64,000 bases of DNA from CAZVGZ01 sp964627605 (GCA_964627605.1 CAZVGZ010000018.1:1-64000); one strand, 5' to 3'; shown: positions 25,844-34,860, numbered from the stretch's first letter. Numbers and translations: made by a program. Notes: generated by a model not told the origin, from the letters alone.

Positions 25844-26440
25844 CTACTCCAGAATCGACACGCCTAGGAGCAGCTTATGTTCAGTGAGTGTACCGCCGTT
25901 AGGCCCAAGCCCATTCTGATCTTGGCGGCGAAACTCCGCACGGAATGCGGCGTTAGCCGTGAGCATAAAGCGCCAGCCAAAACCATACTGCCCCAGATTT
26001 TTTACGCCCTCAGGTATCGAATTCGGTTGGACGCCCCACCACCATGTTGACCCATATCCAAGCAGAACGAACACACTCGAGCGGTCCGAGACCGACAGGT
26101 TCACAAGCGCGTTGATTCCCAGGATCAATCTATGGCTTGTTTCAGACGGGAAAGATTGGGCCTGAGGCGATAGTATCCTGGTGGCTTGCGCGCCCTTGTG
26201 CGACCGAGTGTACATTCCCTCAATCTCTGCGGTCACAGGGCCGCAGAGCGGCACTCCATAACGAGGCGCGAATGTGGCTACCGACAGCTTCCGACCGGTA
26301 GCATCGTCGCTCCACACCCACGAACCACTACCGCCATATTCAGCATTGGCCTCTTCGAAGTTTACCACATAGCTCTGGGCTGATGCCAAACTAGACAGAC
26401 ACAAAACCGCTCCCAATGCTGCTATAACAAACACTCGCAT
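25844..26440 (-). CDS. Outer-membrane beta-barrel protein
   Basis: 198 residues with a clear signal peptide (VIAALGAVLCLSSLASAQS), then alternating hydrophobic/polar strands typical of a small beta-barrel: HRLILGINALVNLSVS, SVFVLLGYGSTWWWG, YGFGWRFMLTANAAFRAEFR and a C-terminal strand LTEHKLLLGVSILE. It looks like an OmpW/outer-membrane-protein-beta-barrel type, but no specific family is certain. The upstream neighbour is the GGDEF response regulator on the same strand, 18 bases away, so both may be cotranscribed. Confidence 0.75.
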   Translation of the reverse strand: MRVFVIAALGAVLCLSSLASAQSYVVNFEEANAEYGGSGSWVWSDDATGRKLSVATFAPRYGVPLCGPVTAEIEGMYTRSHKGAQATRILSPQAQSFPSETSHRLILGINALVNLSVSDRSSVFVLLGYGSTWWWGVQPNSIPEGVKNLGQYGFGWRFMLTANAAFRAEFRRQDQNGLGPNGGTLTEHKLLLGVSILE

Positions 26441-26458
26441 GGACGCTCCTTGTAGCCT

Positions 26459-27958
26459 CTAGGTGTCCGGCCGGTAGTTGGCGTGGACTGTGCGGTTACG
26501 CCCTTGTTTCTTGGCCTCGTACATCGCCTCGTCGGCTGTTCTAAACAGCGCACGCTCGTTGGGATGTTCCGACTCGTCAGGGGTAAAGGTAGAAGTACCT
26601 ATACTTACTGTAACCGAGAGTGGATTCACCTCCGTGCCGGTGTTGTAATCGTATGGGGATTGTTCAATGGATTCCCTCACACGCTCAGCAACGATTTTCA
26701 TGCCCTCTGCTGGTGTCTCCGGCGCGATCATGACCATCTCCTCGCCGCCGTACCTTGCGACTATATCCAGACCAACCCTCATCTGCTCCCTCAGGAGATT
26801 CGCAACGTGTTTGAGGACCGCATCTCCAACCTGATGCCCGTGCTCGTCGTTGAACAGCTTGAAATGGTCGATATCCAGCACTAGCAGCGACAGCGGGCGA
26901 CCGTATCGCTGAGAACGCCTGAAGTTCTCCGACATCTGCACCTCGTAGAACGCACGGTTGTAAAGACCTGTCAAACCGTCCCTATTTGCCGCCTCTTGAA
27001 TCTGACCATACAGAATCGCGTTGGAGATCGCCGGTGCCAGATGTTCTATCACCACCGCAGCTGTATTCATATTATCATCAATCGTGTCATCGGAATGGAA
27101 GTCGTTAAGATTGATGACCCCGATCGGGCGATTGGAAACATTGAGCGGAATACAGACCGAATGGTGTTTTTTGTAGGCTCTGTCGTGGTCGTAGTCTGCC
27201 GGTTCGATACCAATCGTTCGAACATCTTCAACAAAAACAGCTTCACGGCTCTCAATCGTAGTGCGCATGGTGGTTGACTCTGCCATGGGTACCACCAACG
27301 GGTCGCGGGGGTCGAGTGTGGTGCGGTTTGTTATTATTAGCTGAAACTCTTTGCGGGCTGATTCGTAGAGGAAAAGAGAGAAGCTGTCAGCGTTGAGCAT
27401 CTTAGGAAGCTGCTCATGCACAACGTCCAAGATGGCGTCCAGCTCCAGATGCTTGTTGATGATTCGTGTGAAATTAATCATGTCCCGGACCTGCTCGATC
27501 TGCACAGCAGCGGTATTGAGTTCCGCCTCCAAGCTCTGCTTGGAAGATGAAAGTTCAGCCGTGATCTGCCGGAACCGTTTTTTCTCAACTGCGTTGCGGA
27601 TGGTCTGAGAGGCTTCCAATACGCCGAAAGGTTTCTCCAAAAAATCAAAGGCACCCATTTTCATCGCACGGACCACTGAATCGACACTGCCACCATCGGT
27701 AATCACAATAGTTTCAGCCTCGGGACAGTACACTTTGAGCTGTTCCCATAGATCAAAACCGTTCATGTCAGGAAGACCGATGTCCAGAACTATCACATCA
27801 AACGGTTCCCGGTCACCGTTTGTCGCTGCCAGCGCCTCCCGGCCACTGCCAACAGCCACCATCCCAACGTCCTGGTCCTCAATCAGTCCTTCGACTACAT
27901 CCGTAAATAGTTCGGCGATGGTCTCTTCGTCATCAATGACGAGTACTTGAGCGCCCAC
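26459..27958 (-). CDS. Response regulator-GAF-GGDEF diguanylate cyclase
   Basis: A signalling protein of 499 residues: receiver domain (1-125; acid pocket at 9-11, phospho-acceptor D59 in VLDIGLPDMNG, K109 in LEKPFG), a coiled-coil linker (130-165), a GAF domain (about 170-320) and a GGDEF domain (325-499). The cyclase motif is GGEEM (404-408) with metal Asp in LDIDHFKLFN, so it should make cyclic-di-GMP from GTP. The RxxD inhibitory site just before the motif is not preserved (VGLD). The GTG at 27958 follows AAGGGGA; longer N-terminal options lack a start signal. No partner histidine kinase is in the window. Confidence 0.92.
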   Translation of the reverse strand: MGAQVLVIDDEETIAELFTDVVEGLIEDQDVGMVAVGSGREALAATNGDREPFDVIVLDIGLPDMNGFDLWEQLKVYCPEAETIVITDGGSVDSVVRAMKMGAFDFLEKPFGVLEASQTIRNAVEKKRFRQITAELSSSKQSLEAELNTAAVQIEQVRDMINFTRIINKHLELDAILDVVHEQLPKMLNADSFSLFLYESARKEFQLIITNRTTLDPRDPLVVPMAESTTMRTTIESREAVFVEDVRTIGIEPADYDHDRAYKKHHSVCIPLNVSNRPIGVINLNDFHSDDTIDDNMNTAAVVIEHLAPAISNAILYGQIQEAANRDGLTGLYNRAFYEVQMSENFRRSQRYGRPLSLLVLDIDHFKLFNDEHGHQVGDAVLKHVANLLREQMRVGLDIVARYGGEEMVMIAPETPAEGMKIVAERVRESIEQSPYDYNTGTEVNPLSVTVSIGTSTFTPDESEHPNERALFRTADEAMYEAKKQGRNRTVHANYRPDT

Positions 27959-28223
27959 GGATATTTCCCCTTGATCCAGTGCACCGGCACCACACGCGGG
28001 CGGGGTCCCCAACCTTCCCCGCTTGGGCGCATATGGCGTCCCCCTTGGCACACATATATGGTAACGGCGAAAATATAAAGCCTAGGTCTTTGGTAGGTCA
28101 AGTGGATAGGCATAAGCTGTGTGGGGTCAATGTGCTGCGACAACTACTCCCACTGGCTGTTATCTTCCGACCCTTTGAGATTCAGGACAAAGGCGTGTTC
28201 TGCTTGAAGCGGTCCCACCGAAC

Positions 28224-28252
28224 TTGACCTCTAATCAAACAGGGTGTAATTT
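28224..28252 (+). promoter_or_regulatory. Sigma-70-like promoter for obg
   Basis: TTGACC (28224-28229) and TAATTT (28247-28252) are separated by 17 bases, 37 bases before the obg ATG. The divergent gap 27959-28288 (330 bases) between the GGDEF gene and obg holds no gene that I can see; the AT-rich part at 28055-28080 may carry the promoter for the minus-strand gene. Confidence 0.55.
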
Positions 28253-28288
28253 TAATATTTTGATGCAGTTATATTGGCGGGAAGGCCT

Positions 28289-29299
28289 ATGTTTGTCGAT
28301 GAGGTAAAGCTCACAGTCGTCTCTGGGGATGGTGGCGATGGCTGTGTCAGTTTCTTGAGGGAAAAGTTTCGGCCAAAGGGTGGACCGGACGGCGGTGATG
28401 GTGGCACCGGCGGTGACGTGGTTCTCATGGCGGACCCGCAGCTCTCCACACTGTTGGATCAGCGGTACCGGCCACTGTACGAAGCCAAACGTGGCGTCCA
28501 TGGCAGTGGTGGTCGCCGCCATGGTGCCGGCGGGGAAACGTTGGTGATACGTGTGCCGTGCGGGACTGTGGTAACCGATCTGGACCTGAACCAGCAGATC
28601 GCAGACTTGAGCGAGCCGGAAGATTCGTTCGTCGCCGCAAAAGGCGGGAAGGGCGGGCTAGGCAATGCGCGTTTTGCGACCTCAACGCGCCAAAGTCCCG
28701 ATTTTACCACTGACAACGAACAAGGAACCGAACGTCGCCTACTGTTGGAGCTAAAAGTCATCGCCGACGTCGGATTGGTGGGACTGCCCAATGCGGGAAA
28801 ATCGACACTTCTGTCCGTTCTCTCCTCCGCACGCCCCAAAGTCGCCAGCTACCCATTTACAACGCTTGACCCCCATCTGGGAATCGTATCGCTTGGTGGA
28901 TATACCACCTGTGTGATAGCAGATATTCCAGGTTTGATCGAAGGTGCTTCAGATGGCAAGGGGCTGGGGCACAAATTCTTAAAGCATATTGAACGAACGA
29001 GGGTGCTGCTGGTCCTAGTTGACGGTGGGTCCGACAGCGTTGAAGAGGATTGTGAGGTTCTCCACGGCGAACTTGAAGCCTATCATCCAGGGCTGTGGAC
29101 CGACAGGCCGCACATGATAGTGCTCACTAAATCGGACACCTGGCTTGAACCACCTGAAATCCCGGATCACTGGGATCAGCCGCTGACAATTTCTGCGGAG
29201 GCAGGCGAGGGCTTGGACGGCTTGAGGCGCCGAATTTCCGCCGTCTTGGATGAGGCGGGTGCACAAGAGACAGCCGACGACCTCGCCAGTTCGGTCTGA
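28289..29299 (+). CDS. obg: GTPase Obg (CgtA)
   Basis: Essential ribosome-associated GTPase acting in 50S assembly and stress responses. 336 residues: glycine-rich Obg domain (VDEVKLTVVSGDGGDGCVSF, KGGPDGGDGGTGGDVVL) over 1-158, then the G domain with P-loop GLPNAGKST (165-173), switch II ADIPGLIEGASDGKG and VLTKSD for base recognition. It lacks the C-terminal OCT domain. The ATG at 28289 is chosen because MFVDEVKL is the family's normal start. It is transcribed alone here, without rplU-rpmA. Confidence 0.96.
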   Translation: MFVDEVKLTVVSGDGGDGCVSFLREKFRPKGGPDGGDGGTGGDVVLMADPQLSTLLDQRYRPLYEAKRGVHGSGGRRHGAGGETLVIRVPCGTVVTDLDLNQQIADLSEPEDSFVAAKGGKGGLGNARFATSTRQSPDFTTDNEQGTERRLLLELKVIADVGLVGLPNAGKSTLLSVLSSARPKVASYPFTTLDPHLGIVSLGGYTTCVIADIPGLIEGASDGKGLGHKFLKHIERTRVLLVLVDGGSDSVEEDCEVLHGELEAYHPGLWTDRPHMIVLTKSDTWLEPPEIPDHWDQPLTISAEAGEGLDGLRRRISAVLDEAGAQETADDLASSV

Positions 29300-29392
29300 T
29301 CTTGGCCGCAGTCTCTTTTCCTCATTGCCCCCCTGAATCGTTTTGGCTTCCTTGTGGCCTTCAGCGAGAGCACATAGGTGACCGCCGGATTC

Positions 29393-30199
29393 TCAGTCTA
29401 AAGGCACAGCCGTCAATCTATCCAACCTGAGACGATGCCTCTCATCAAAAAGCCGCCTGGCTCCCAGGGACACAGCGGCGACGATGCCAAACCCGGTGCC
29501 AGCCGTTATCAGGAACATTATCAATATCTGGTACTTTACCGCCATCATCGGCGCGCTGCCAGCCAAAATCTGTCCAGTCATCATCCCAGGTAGACTCACC
29601 AGTCCAGCGGCGGCCATTGAGTTGATGACCGGGATCATCCCCAACCTCATCGCTTCGCGTTTGACGTCGTGAAGCGCTTCGGATCGTCCATATCCCAACA
29701 TGAGCCGCTGCTCAATTATCGATCGTCCTTGCCACGCTCCTTGTGTCAGCCGCTCCAAACCCAGCGCAACGCCGTTCATTGTATTTCCGAGAAGCATCCC
29801 CAAAAGAGGGATAGCATATTGAGGGGCGTACCACGGTTGGGGCCCTATCACCACAGCGAGGGCGATTATCGCTACTGCGAAAGAGGAGACGAACATCGCT
29901 CCGGTGCCCAGACCATACCCCCACCAGCCCGAATATCTCCGTGTTTGGCGGGCGATCACCTCCTGCCCCGCAGCCGCAAGCATCACCAGCGCCACAACCG
30001 CGATCAGACCGACGTGAGCTGTTGCGAAAAGCGCCTTTAACACCATGCCAATCAGCAGTAGCTGAACCACCGTTCGGCTAGCGGCCACCAAAATTCGACG
30101 GGCAACTCCCAACCCCATGGCGGCGCTAAGTCCCGCCAGAGCGATCACCAGCAGTGAAACCACAGCCAGATCGGGAGGGGAAAGAGGTATAACTTTCAA
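29393..30199 (-). CDS. fetB: FetB-type ABC transporter permease (UPF0014)
   Basis: Inner-membrane permease of the UPF0014/FetB family, linked in E. coli to iron export. 268 residues, about seven transmembrane helices. Family signatures are VQLLLIGMVLKALF, LLGMLLGNTMNGVALGLERL and the cytoplasmic LMLGYGRSEALHDVKREAM with INSMAAAGLVSLPGMMTGQI. Its start overlaps the fetA stop by 4 bases (ATGA), so the two are translationally coupled. Substrate inferred from the family only. Confidence 0.9.
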   Translation of the reverse strand: MKVIPLSPPDLAVVSLLVIALAGLSAAMGLGVARRILVAASRTVVQLLLIGMVLKALFATAHVGLIAVVALVMLAAAGQEVIARQTRRYSGWWGYGLGTGAMFVSSFAVAIIALAVVIGPQPWYAPQYAIPLLGMLLGNTMNGVALGLERLTQGAWQGRSIIEQRLMLGYGRSEALHDVKREAMRLGMIPVINSMAAAGLVSLPGMMTGQILAGSAPMMAVKYQILIMFLITAGTGFGIVAAVSLGARRLFDERHRLRLDRLTAVPLD

Positions 30200-30795
30200 C
30201 CACTTACCCCCAGTAGTTGTCCATCGGACAGTCTAAGACACCGGCCAGCGATCCTTTTGATTTGCTGTGTGTCGTGGCTGATCCACACCACAGGCGCTGC
30301 GGTCCTGTCGCAGTACTCCTCCACGACCTTTTCCACCTGCTGAGTATTCTGTTCGTCGAGCGCTGCTGTGGGTTCGTCAAGCAACAGAGCTTTGGGTTTT
30401 TGGGCCAAAAGCCTTATGAGCGCAAGTCGCTGTTTTTCGCCTGTAGATAGCCTGTCTACTGACCAGCCCATCACGTCCACATCAAATCCGAGCTGCGCGA
30501 GCTCGTTCTGACCGACACCTTCCAAGTGTGGCCCGACAATATCGTTCCACCACCCACTCTCAGCAGGCAAGAGCGCCACCCATCTCCTCCAGGTCGGCGC
30601 GTCAATCGACTCGCACAGGTCGTCGCCTAACCAGACATTGCCCTGGTGCTGATCCAGATCGGTTATTGCCCTAAGCATCAGTGTCTTGCCTGCCCCCGAC
30701 GGCCCAGAGATGCAGACACACTCCCCTGGTTCGACTAAGAGAGAAAGCGGCCCCACATCGTGGAACTCCAGCCCTTCAAAACGTAGCTGTGCCAT
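30196..30795 (-). CDS. fetA: FetA-type ABC transporter ATPase
   Basis: ATP-binding subunit paired with the FetB permease. 199 residues. Walker A is GPSGAGKTLML (about 34-44), the Q-loop region is WVALLPAESGWW, the signature is DRLSTGEKQRLALIRLLA, Walker B is KALLLDEPTAALDEQ and the switch His is in VVWISHDTQQ. It is short for an ABC ATPase but complete, as usual for FetA. First gene of the two-gene operon. Confidence 0.9.
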   Translation of the reverse strand: MAQLRFEGLEFHDVGPLSLLVEPGECVCISGPSGAGKTLMLRAITDLDQHQGNVWLGDDLCESIDAPTWRRWVALLPAESGWWNDIVGPHLEGVGQNELAQLGFDVDVMGWSVDRLSTGEKQRLALIRLLAQKPKALLLDEPTAALDEQNTQQVEKVVEEYCDRTAAPVVWISHDTQQIKRIAGRCLRLSDGQLLGVSG

Positions 30796-30905
30796 CGACC
30801 GCCTTCGAGCAATTCTATAGAGTAGGAGACATTCTTGTGAGGGTAATGTATACCTGTTTCATGCGCTGTCGGAACAGCAACGGTACAGAGTGCTGCTCGA
30901 AAAAC

Positions 30906-30938
30906 AAAAACAGGGGCGGCCCAGCCGCCCCTGTTTTT
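30906..30938 (-). terminator. Rho-independent terminator after the DUF4382 gene
   Basis: A perfect 15-base stem (30906-30920 against 30924-30938) with a CCA loop; the GC part is CAGGGGCGGC. It is bounded by A5 and T5 runs. It lies 22 bases past the stop of the minus-strand gene ending at 30961, so that gene and fetAB are separate transcripts. Confidence 0.88.
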
Positions 30939-30960
30939 GCGTCAGAATCACTCGAAACAG

Positions 30961-31542
30961 TTATTCTACGGCGAAATCATATTCGGTCAGAGCCGCTTCG
31001 GCTTCAACGGCTACAGCTGTGTAAGATGTGTCAGCCGCTGAAAAACCGTCAGCTTCGACAGGCAGGTCGTAATTGCCTGCTAGCACCACGATTTTGTAAG
31101 CGACATCATCGCCGGTAAGAGTCGCTGAAGAGTCACCATCAGCAACCGCGTTGATAACAGCGTTTCCCAAACCGACGCCTGCTGTGTCCACCACCGTGCC
31201 GGCGATCGTACGTGAGAAAACCTTCTTTGTCACCTTGAACGTCGGGGTCATCAGGTACCTATTGCCCGCCTTTTTGACAGACTTGGGCACGTCCAGATCA
31301 AGATAGATCTCAAACATTTCGTCGTCGGTGATATCAAAGTCGAGGTTGATCCTGACACCTGTCTGAGCGCCGCTGGAGACGATAAGCGGCTCAGATTGTC
31401 CGCCGATGACACTCTCGTTCGTGTCGGCGACGGCAATCCGAAGCTTAGAGTAGTGTCCAGACACCAAAGGCGCATCCACGAGCTGCGCCGCGATCCCGCC
31501 TACAAGCTCCAAGAAGTCTATTGTCAGATCGGCCAGCGTCAT
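30961..31542 (-). CDS. DUF4382-domain protein, N-terminus missing
   Basis: The first ~70 residues match the second half of DUF4382: just before the ATG the frame reads GWDTLP, then TLADLTIDFLELVGGIAAQL and VSGHYSKLRIAVAD with the typical aG-Y-x-x-I/L-R strand. The rest contains a carboxypeptidase-regulatory-like fold (SRTIAGTVVDTAGVGLGNAV) and ends VEAEAALTEYDFAVE. Normal members are secreted and carry a lipoprotein signal plus ~60 residues here missing. In this frame a TGA lies 12 codons before the ATG, and no ribosome binding site precedes the ATG. The gene may be 5'-truncated and dead. Confidence 0.6.
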   Translation of the reverse strand: MTLADLTIDFLELVGGIAAQLVDAPLVSGHYSKLRIAVADTNESVIGGQSEPLIVSSGAQTGVRINLDFDITDDEMFEIYLDLDVPKSVKKAGNRYLMTPTFKVTKKVFSRTIAGTVVDTAGVGLGNAVINAVADGDSSATLTGDDVAYKIVVLAGNYDLPVEADGFSAADTSYTAVAVEAEAALTEYDFAVE

Positions 31543-31649
31543 GGGAAGCGTGTCCCAACCAGCCTCAGAGCTGTGTCATGGCCCCCTTACCATAGTCCCC
31601 ACCGACCAAACTCGGCACGTAGAATATGCGCACGAAATCCAGTCTTACC

Positions 31650-31665
31650 TGTGACATCAGTCACA
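31650..31665. promoter_or_regulatory. Perfect CRP/FNR-type site (TGTGA-N6-TCACA)
   Basis: The 16 bases TGTGACATCAGTCACA are an exact match to the TGTGA-N6-TCACA consensus bound by CRP-family regulators. It lies 82 bases before the nikR start and 108 bases before the DUF4382 ATG on the other strand, in a 204-base divergent gap with nothing else assignable. Which regulator binds is unknown; the lineage may lack E. coli CRP. Confidence 0.45.
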
Positions 31666-31746
31666 CACGCCCTGGACGTCTACCCGCCTGCGATGCTATT
31701 CTGTAGGTGAAGCGGTTGTTTGGCCGTGCTAACAAAGGAGCGCTCC

Positions 31747-32157
31747 ATGCCAGAGGCGATTAGGTTCGGTGTTTCAATGGACCCCGATCTGCTTGAAAAA
31801 TTCGACACTCTGTTAGAGCAGAAAGGCTACTCAAACCGATCTGAGGCGCTTCGGGACTTGATCCGCGAGGCTTTGGTTGAGGATCAGTGGGAGGCTGGAC
31901 AGGAGGTGGTGGGCACCATCACGCTTGTGTACGACCATCACACCCGCGAGCTAACCGATCAGCTCACCGAGATTCAGCACGACCACGATGCTGAGGTTCT
32001 CTCAACACTGCACGTCCATCTTGACCGTCACCACTGCCTTGAGACAGTTGTAGTTAAAGGCGACGCCGCTGTGGTGCAGTCGATAGCCGACAAGTTAATC
32101 GGGATACGCGGAGTGCTTCACGGACGGCTTGTAGCTACCACCTCAGGACTTGGTTGA
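31747..32157 (+). CDS. nikR: Nickel-responsive regulator NikR
   Basis: Ribbon-helix-helix repressor with an ACT-like nickel-binding domain. 136 residues from the ATG at 31747 after AAAGGAG. The RHH part is IRFGVSMDPDLLEKFDTLLE and GYSNRSEALRDLIREALVE. The nickel site is intact: H78, H89 and H91 in LHVHLD, and C97, matching H76/H87/H89/C95 of E. coli NikR with the same spacing. No nickel transporter is adjacent, so its target is elsewhere, or it regulates the following URO-D gene, which begins 5 bases after its stop. Confidence 0.93.
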   Translation: MPEAIRFGVSMDPDLLEKFDTLLEQKGYSNRSEALRDLIREALVEDQWEAGQEVVGTITLVYDHHTRELTDQLTEIQHDHDAEVLSTLHVHLDRHHCLETVVVKGDAAVVQSIADKLIGIRGVLHGRLVATTSGLG

Positions 32158-32162
32158 CCGAT

Positions 32163-33251
32163 ATGGATTCCCGTGAACGAGTCTCCATTGCGTTGGCGTT
32201 TGGCGAGCCAGACCGGGTGCCGATTGATCTTTGGATGTCCGACGGCTTCAAGAGTAAGATCGGTACTACGACGGTGGTTGCGCTGCGTGATTTCCAGGAT
32301 GACCACGACGTCGACCTGAGATATATTGACGGTCCGCGCTACACGGGTCCGCCGATGGAGACGTTCGACGACGGCTCGTCAAGAGACATTTGGGGAGTTC
32401 GTCGTCTGCCTGTGACGATGTCGATTGGCGACGGCGAAGAGCGATACAGCGAGTTAGTAGAGTATCCTCTGACAGAAGCATCCACAGTCGAGGAGATAGT
32501 CGATTACAAATACTGGCCATCGCCTGACTGGTTCGACTACAGTGAGATTGCCGACCAGTGCCGGACCATCAGCGAAAAAGGTCGTGTAGCGGTGTTTGTA
32601 GGCGACCGCCTAAATCGCTTGGCGCAACTAAAACCGGCGATGTATATCCGGGGAATGGAGCAGATCTACATCGACCTCGCCGAGCGGGCTGAGCTTGCTC
32701 ACGCGGTTATCTCCCACATTCGAGAGTTCTATCTGGGTTACGCTGAGCGGATTTTTGACGCCGCCGACGGTCATCTCGACATCGTCCTTACTGGCGATGA
32801 TTTCGGCTCACAGAACGGCCCTCTGGTGTCACCGACAATGTGGAAACAGTTTCTAGGCAACGGATTTGAGCAGTACGTCCAGCTCGCCAAATCTTACGGC
32901 CTCAAAGTGATGCACCACACATGTGGGTCGGTCGTCCCGATCATCCCGATGCTCATTGAGCGCGATCTGGATGTCCTCCAGTCACTCCAGCCTGAAGCCA
33001 TGAACATGAAGCCTGAGAGCCTTAAAGCCGAGTTCGGAGACAGGTTGGCTTTTCATGGCGGCATCTCCATACAGCAGACGATGCCCTTTGGAACGGTTGA
33101 GGACGTAAGGCAAGAGGTCAAAGATCGTGCAGAGACACTGGCGACCGGTGGCGGCTATATCTTCTGCACATCCCACAACCTCCAGGCCGATGTTCCCGTC
33201 GAAAACGCCTTAGCGCTCCTTAATGCCTACAGAGAGTTCGGAGTGTATTAG
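32163..33251 (+). CDS. URO-D-like methyltransferase-family protein (MtaA/CmuA type)
   Basis: 362 residues of the uroporphyrinogen decarboxylase superfamily. The start is typical (SRERVSIALAFGEPDRVPID), as is the C-terminal barrel (FHGGISIQQTMPFGTVEDV). A probable zinc site is present: MHHTCGSVVPIIP (H-x-C) and, later, YIFCTSHNLQADVPVEN. That H-x-C...C pattern is seen in cobalamin-dependent methyltransferases of the MtaA/MtbA type and not in true HemE. It is therefore more likely a methyltransferase than a haem enzyme; the methyl donor is unknown. It follows nikR closely. A degraded paralogue lies at 46.2 kb. Confidence 0.85.
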   Translation: MDSRERVSIALAFGEPDRVPIDLWMSDGFKSKIGTTTVVALRDFQDDHDVDLRYIDGPRYTGPPMETFDDGSSRDIWGVRRLPVTMSIGDGEERYSELVEYPLTEASTVEEIVDYKYWPSPDWFDYSEIADQCRTISEKGRVAVFVGDRLNRLAQLKPAMYIRGMEQIYIDLAERAELAHAVISHIREFYLGYAERIFDAADGHLDIVLTGDDFGSQNGPLVSPTMWKQFLGNGFEQYVQLAKSYGLKVMHHTCGSVVPIIPMLIERDLDVLQSLQPEAMNMKPESLKAEFGDRLAFHGGISIQQTMPFGTVEDVRQEVKDRAETLATGGGYIFCTSHNLQADVPVENALALLNAYREFGVY

Positions 33252-33383
33252 TGTCCGAACACGTTTATGTGATGAGGCGCATGGTCTGAGTGCGGCGTTG
33301 AGCCCAAAATGTGTTGACATCTGGGCAACTCTACACTACTTCTCCCTTACACGGGTAGTGTCGCTGGTATTTGGGGGTCCGCC

Positions 33384-33761
33384 ATGCCAAAACTGTGCGT
33401 AGCCATCGTGGTAGTCGCCTCGTCGCTTCAGGCGGGATGTGGATCGGGTACTATTTTGGCAACAGAAACCTTCCCAGAGGTGATGCAGAGTGAGGAGTCT
33501 GCCAAAGATGCGATGCCGCCTGAAATCGTCTCCGAGCCATGTCCCGATGATTCGGAACTCTATGAGCTCCTTTCGACGGAGCTTCTGGTGGTTAAGTTTA
33601 CGTCCGGTATGCCTGGGGCGTTAGTAGACAGCTTTACGACCCGTTGGGGCCTGATAGAGGTTGTCCACTATCAAGTTACCCGCCGATATGTCATGAGGAT
33701 TGATCGGTCCGCTGCTCGCGTGTCGGGTATGAACTGTATTACCGCATTTCACCTCGCCTAG
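33384..33761 (+). CDS. Hypothetical lipoprotein
   Basis: 125 residues with a lipoprotein signal (VAIVVVASSLQAGCGSG). The mature part is acidic at first (SEESAKDAMPPEIVSEPCPD) and then mixed beta (LVVKFTSGMPGALVDSFTTR). I recognise no family. It is monocistronic. In the 170 bases past its stop both strands stay largely open, but no supported gene is visible there. Confidence 0.55.
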   Translation: MPKLCVAIVVVASSLQAGCGSGTILATETFPEVMQSEESAKDAMPPEIVSEPCPDDSELYELLSTELLVVKFTSGMPGALVDSFTTRWGLIEVVHYQVTRRYVMRIDRSAARVSGMNCITAFHLA

Positions 33762-33934
33762 TACATCCACGCCCGCGAGCCAGAACTGATAGAGGACATC
33801 GGGCCCCTCACGTTCTCGACGACAGCACTTATTTCGACGTCTGTCTCGCCCAAGATAGTAAAGCGTTTGGGCGTATCTCCATTGGTAATTATGTGGGTAG
33901 GACCTCTCATACCGACCCGCGCCACTCCTGAAAT

Positions 33935-34681
33935 TCAGTTACCGGCCTCCGACCGGTCGATGGGCAATCCGGTCAACGGCGCTAGACGTTGGATGTCGCT
34001 GCGATACACCCAGGTGTCTTTTCGGACGTAGTGGATCGCGAAAACGCGGCGGGGATGATCAGAGTCATTGCGGTAGGAGCCGTGTACTGTTTTGCCCGTA
34101 AAAAACACGCCACCTCCTGCGGGTACCTCCAAAATCTTCTCCCTCGATCCGTCCCAACCCTCTATCTCTGCTGAGTGCAGTTGAACGTTGTACTCTCGTC
34201 CGTCACGCTCACGATATGTATGATCTACGACCCAACTCGCGTGTTGAGTCTCGTCTTTAGGCGGCACGATAGGGTACAATGTTCCTCCGTTGTCTCTGTG
34301 GCTGCCTGGCATCACCCGCAGTGTGCCGTTGGAACCGTCGGCGTCATCGAACGCGATCCAGCATGCCATGAGCGTCTCTGGTTCGGTCTTGATATAGTGG
34401 TGATCCTGGTGCATCGCTATCCCGGTACCATTAGGCTGCTTGTTTAGCCACATCGACTGCGTGACCAAAGGCTCACCACCTATCAACTCTGTGACGATGT
34501 CTCTAACCTTGGGGTGCGCTATCATCCGGGCGTATTTGGCGTCGGTGAAATGGTCGTGCAGGCCCACATCTTGAGGGAAAGGCGTTGCCAACCACTCATC
34601 CACTTCCTGTGGTGCAAGCAGATCAGGTACCACCAGGTAGCCGCCGAAATTCCAGAACTCCAACTGCTCAACCGTCAACAT
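33935..34681 (-). CDS. Phytanoyl-CoA dioxygenase (PhyH) family protein
   Basis: Fe(II)/2-oxoglutarate-dependent dioxygenase-like protein of 248 residues. The ATG at 34681 was chosen because AGGAG lies 5 bases before it; longer frames lack a signal. Iron ligands are H and D in IAMHQDHHYIKTEP and the distal His in GKTVHGSYRNDSD, with Arg in HPRRVFAIHY for 2-oxoglutarate. Families like this hydroxylate lipids or small metabolites. It stands alone with no biosynthetic partner, so the substrate is unknown. Confidence 0.9.
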   Translation of the reverse strand: MLTVEQLEFWNFGGYLVVPDLLAPQEVDEWLATPFPQDVGLHDHFTDAKYARMIAHPKVRDIVTELIGGEPLVTQSMWLNKQPNGTGIAMHQDHHYIKTEPETLMACWIAFDDADGSNGTLRVMPGSHRDNGGTLYPIVPPKDETQHASWVVDHTYRERDGREYNVQLHSAEIEGWDGSREKILEVPAGGGVFFTGKTVHGSYRNDSDHPRRVFAIHYVRKDTWVYRSDIQRLAPLTGLPIDRSEAGN

Positions 34682-34860
34682 TGGTGCTCCTATGTCCGAC
34701 ATCATTCTACGCCAACTCGTTCTGGCACTAAACATACAAAAATGTGCACGGACCAGCATCCAGCGTCGGTGTTTGCGTTGGAAGATTGACATTGAGCGCT
34801 TTGGCGTTATTATTGGAACAGCGTTTAGCGGATATCCACCACTAACACAGCGAGGTGTGT

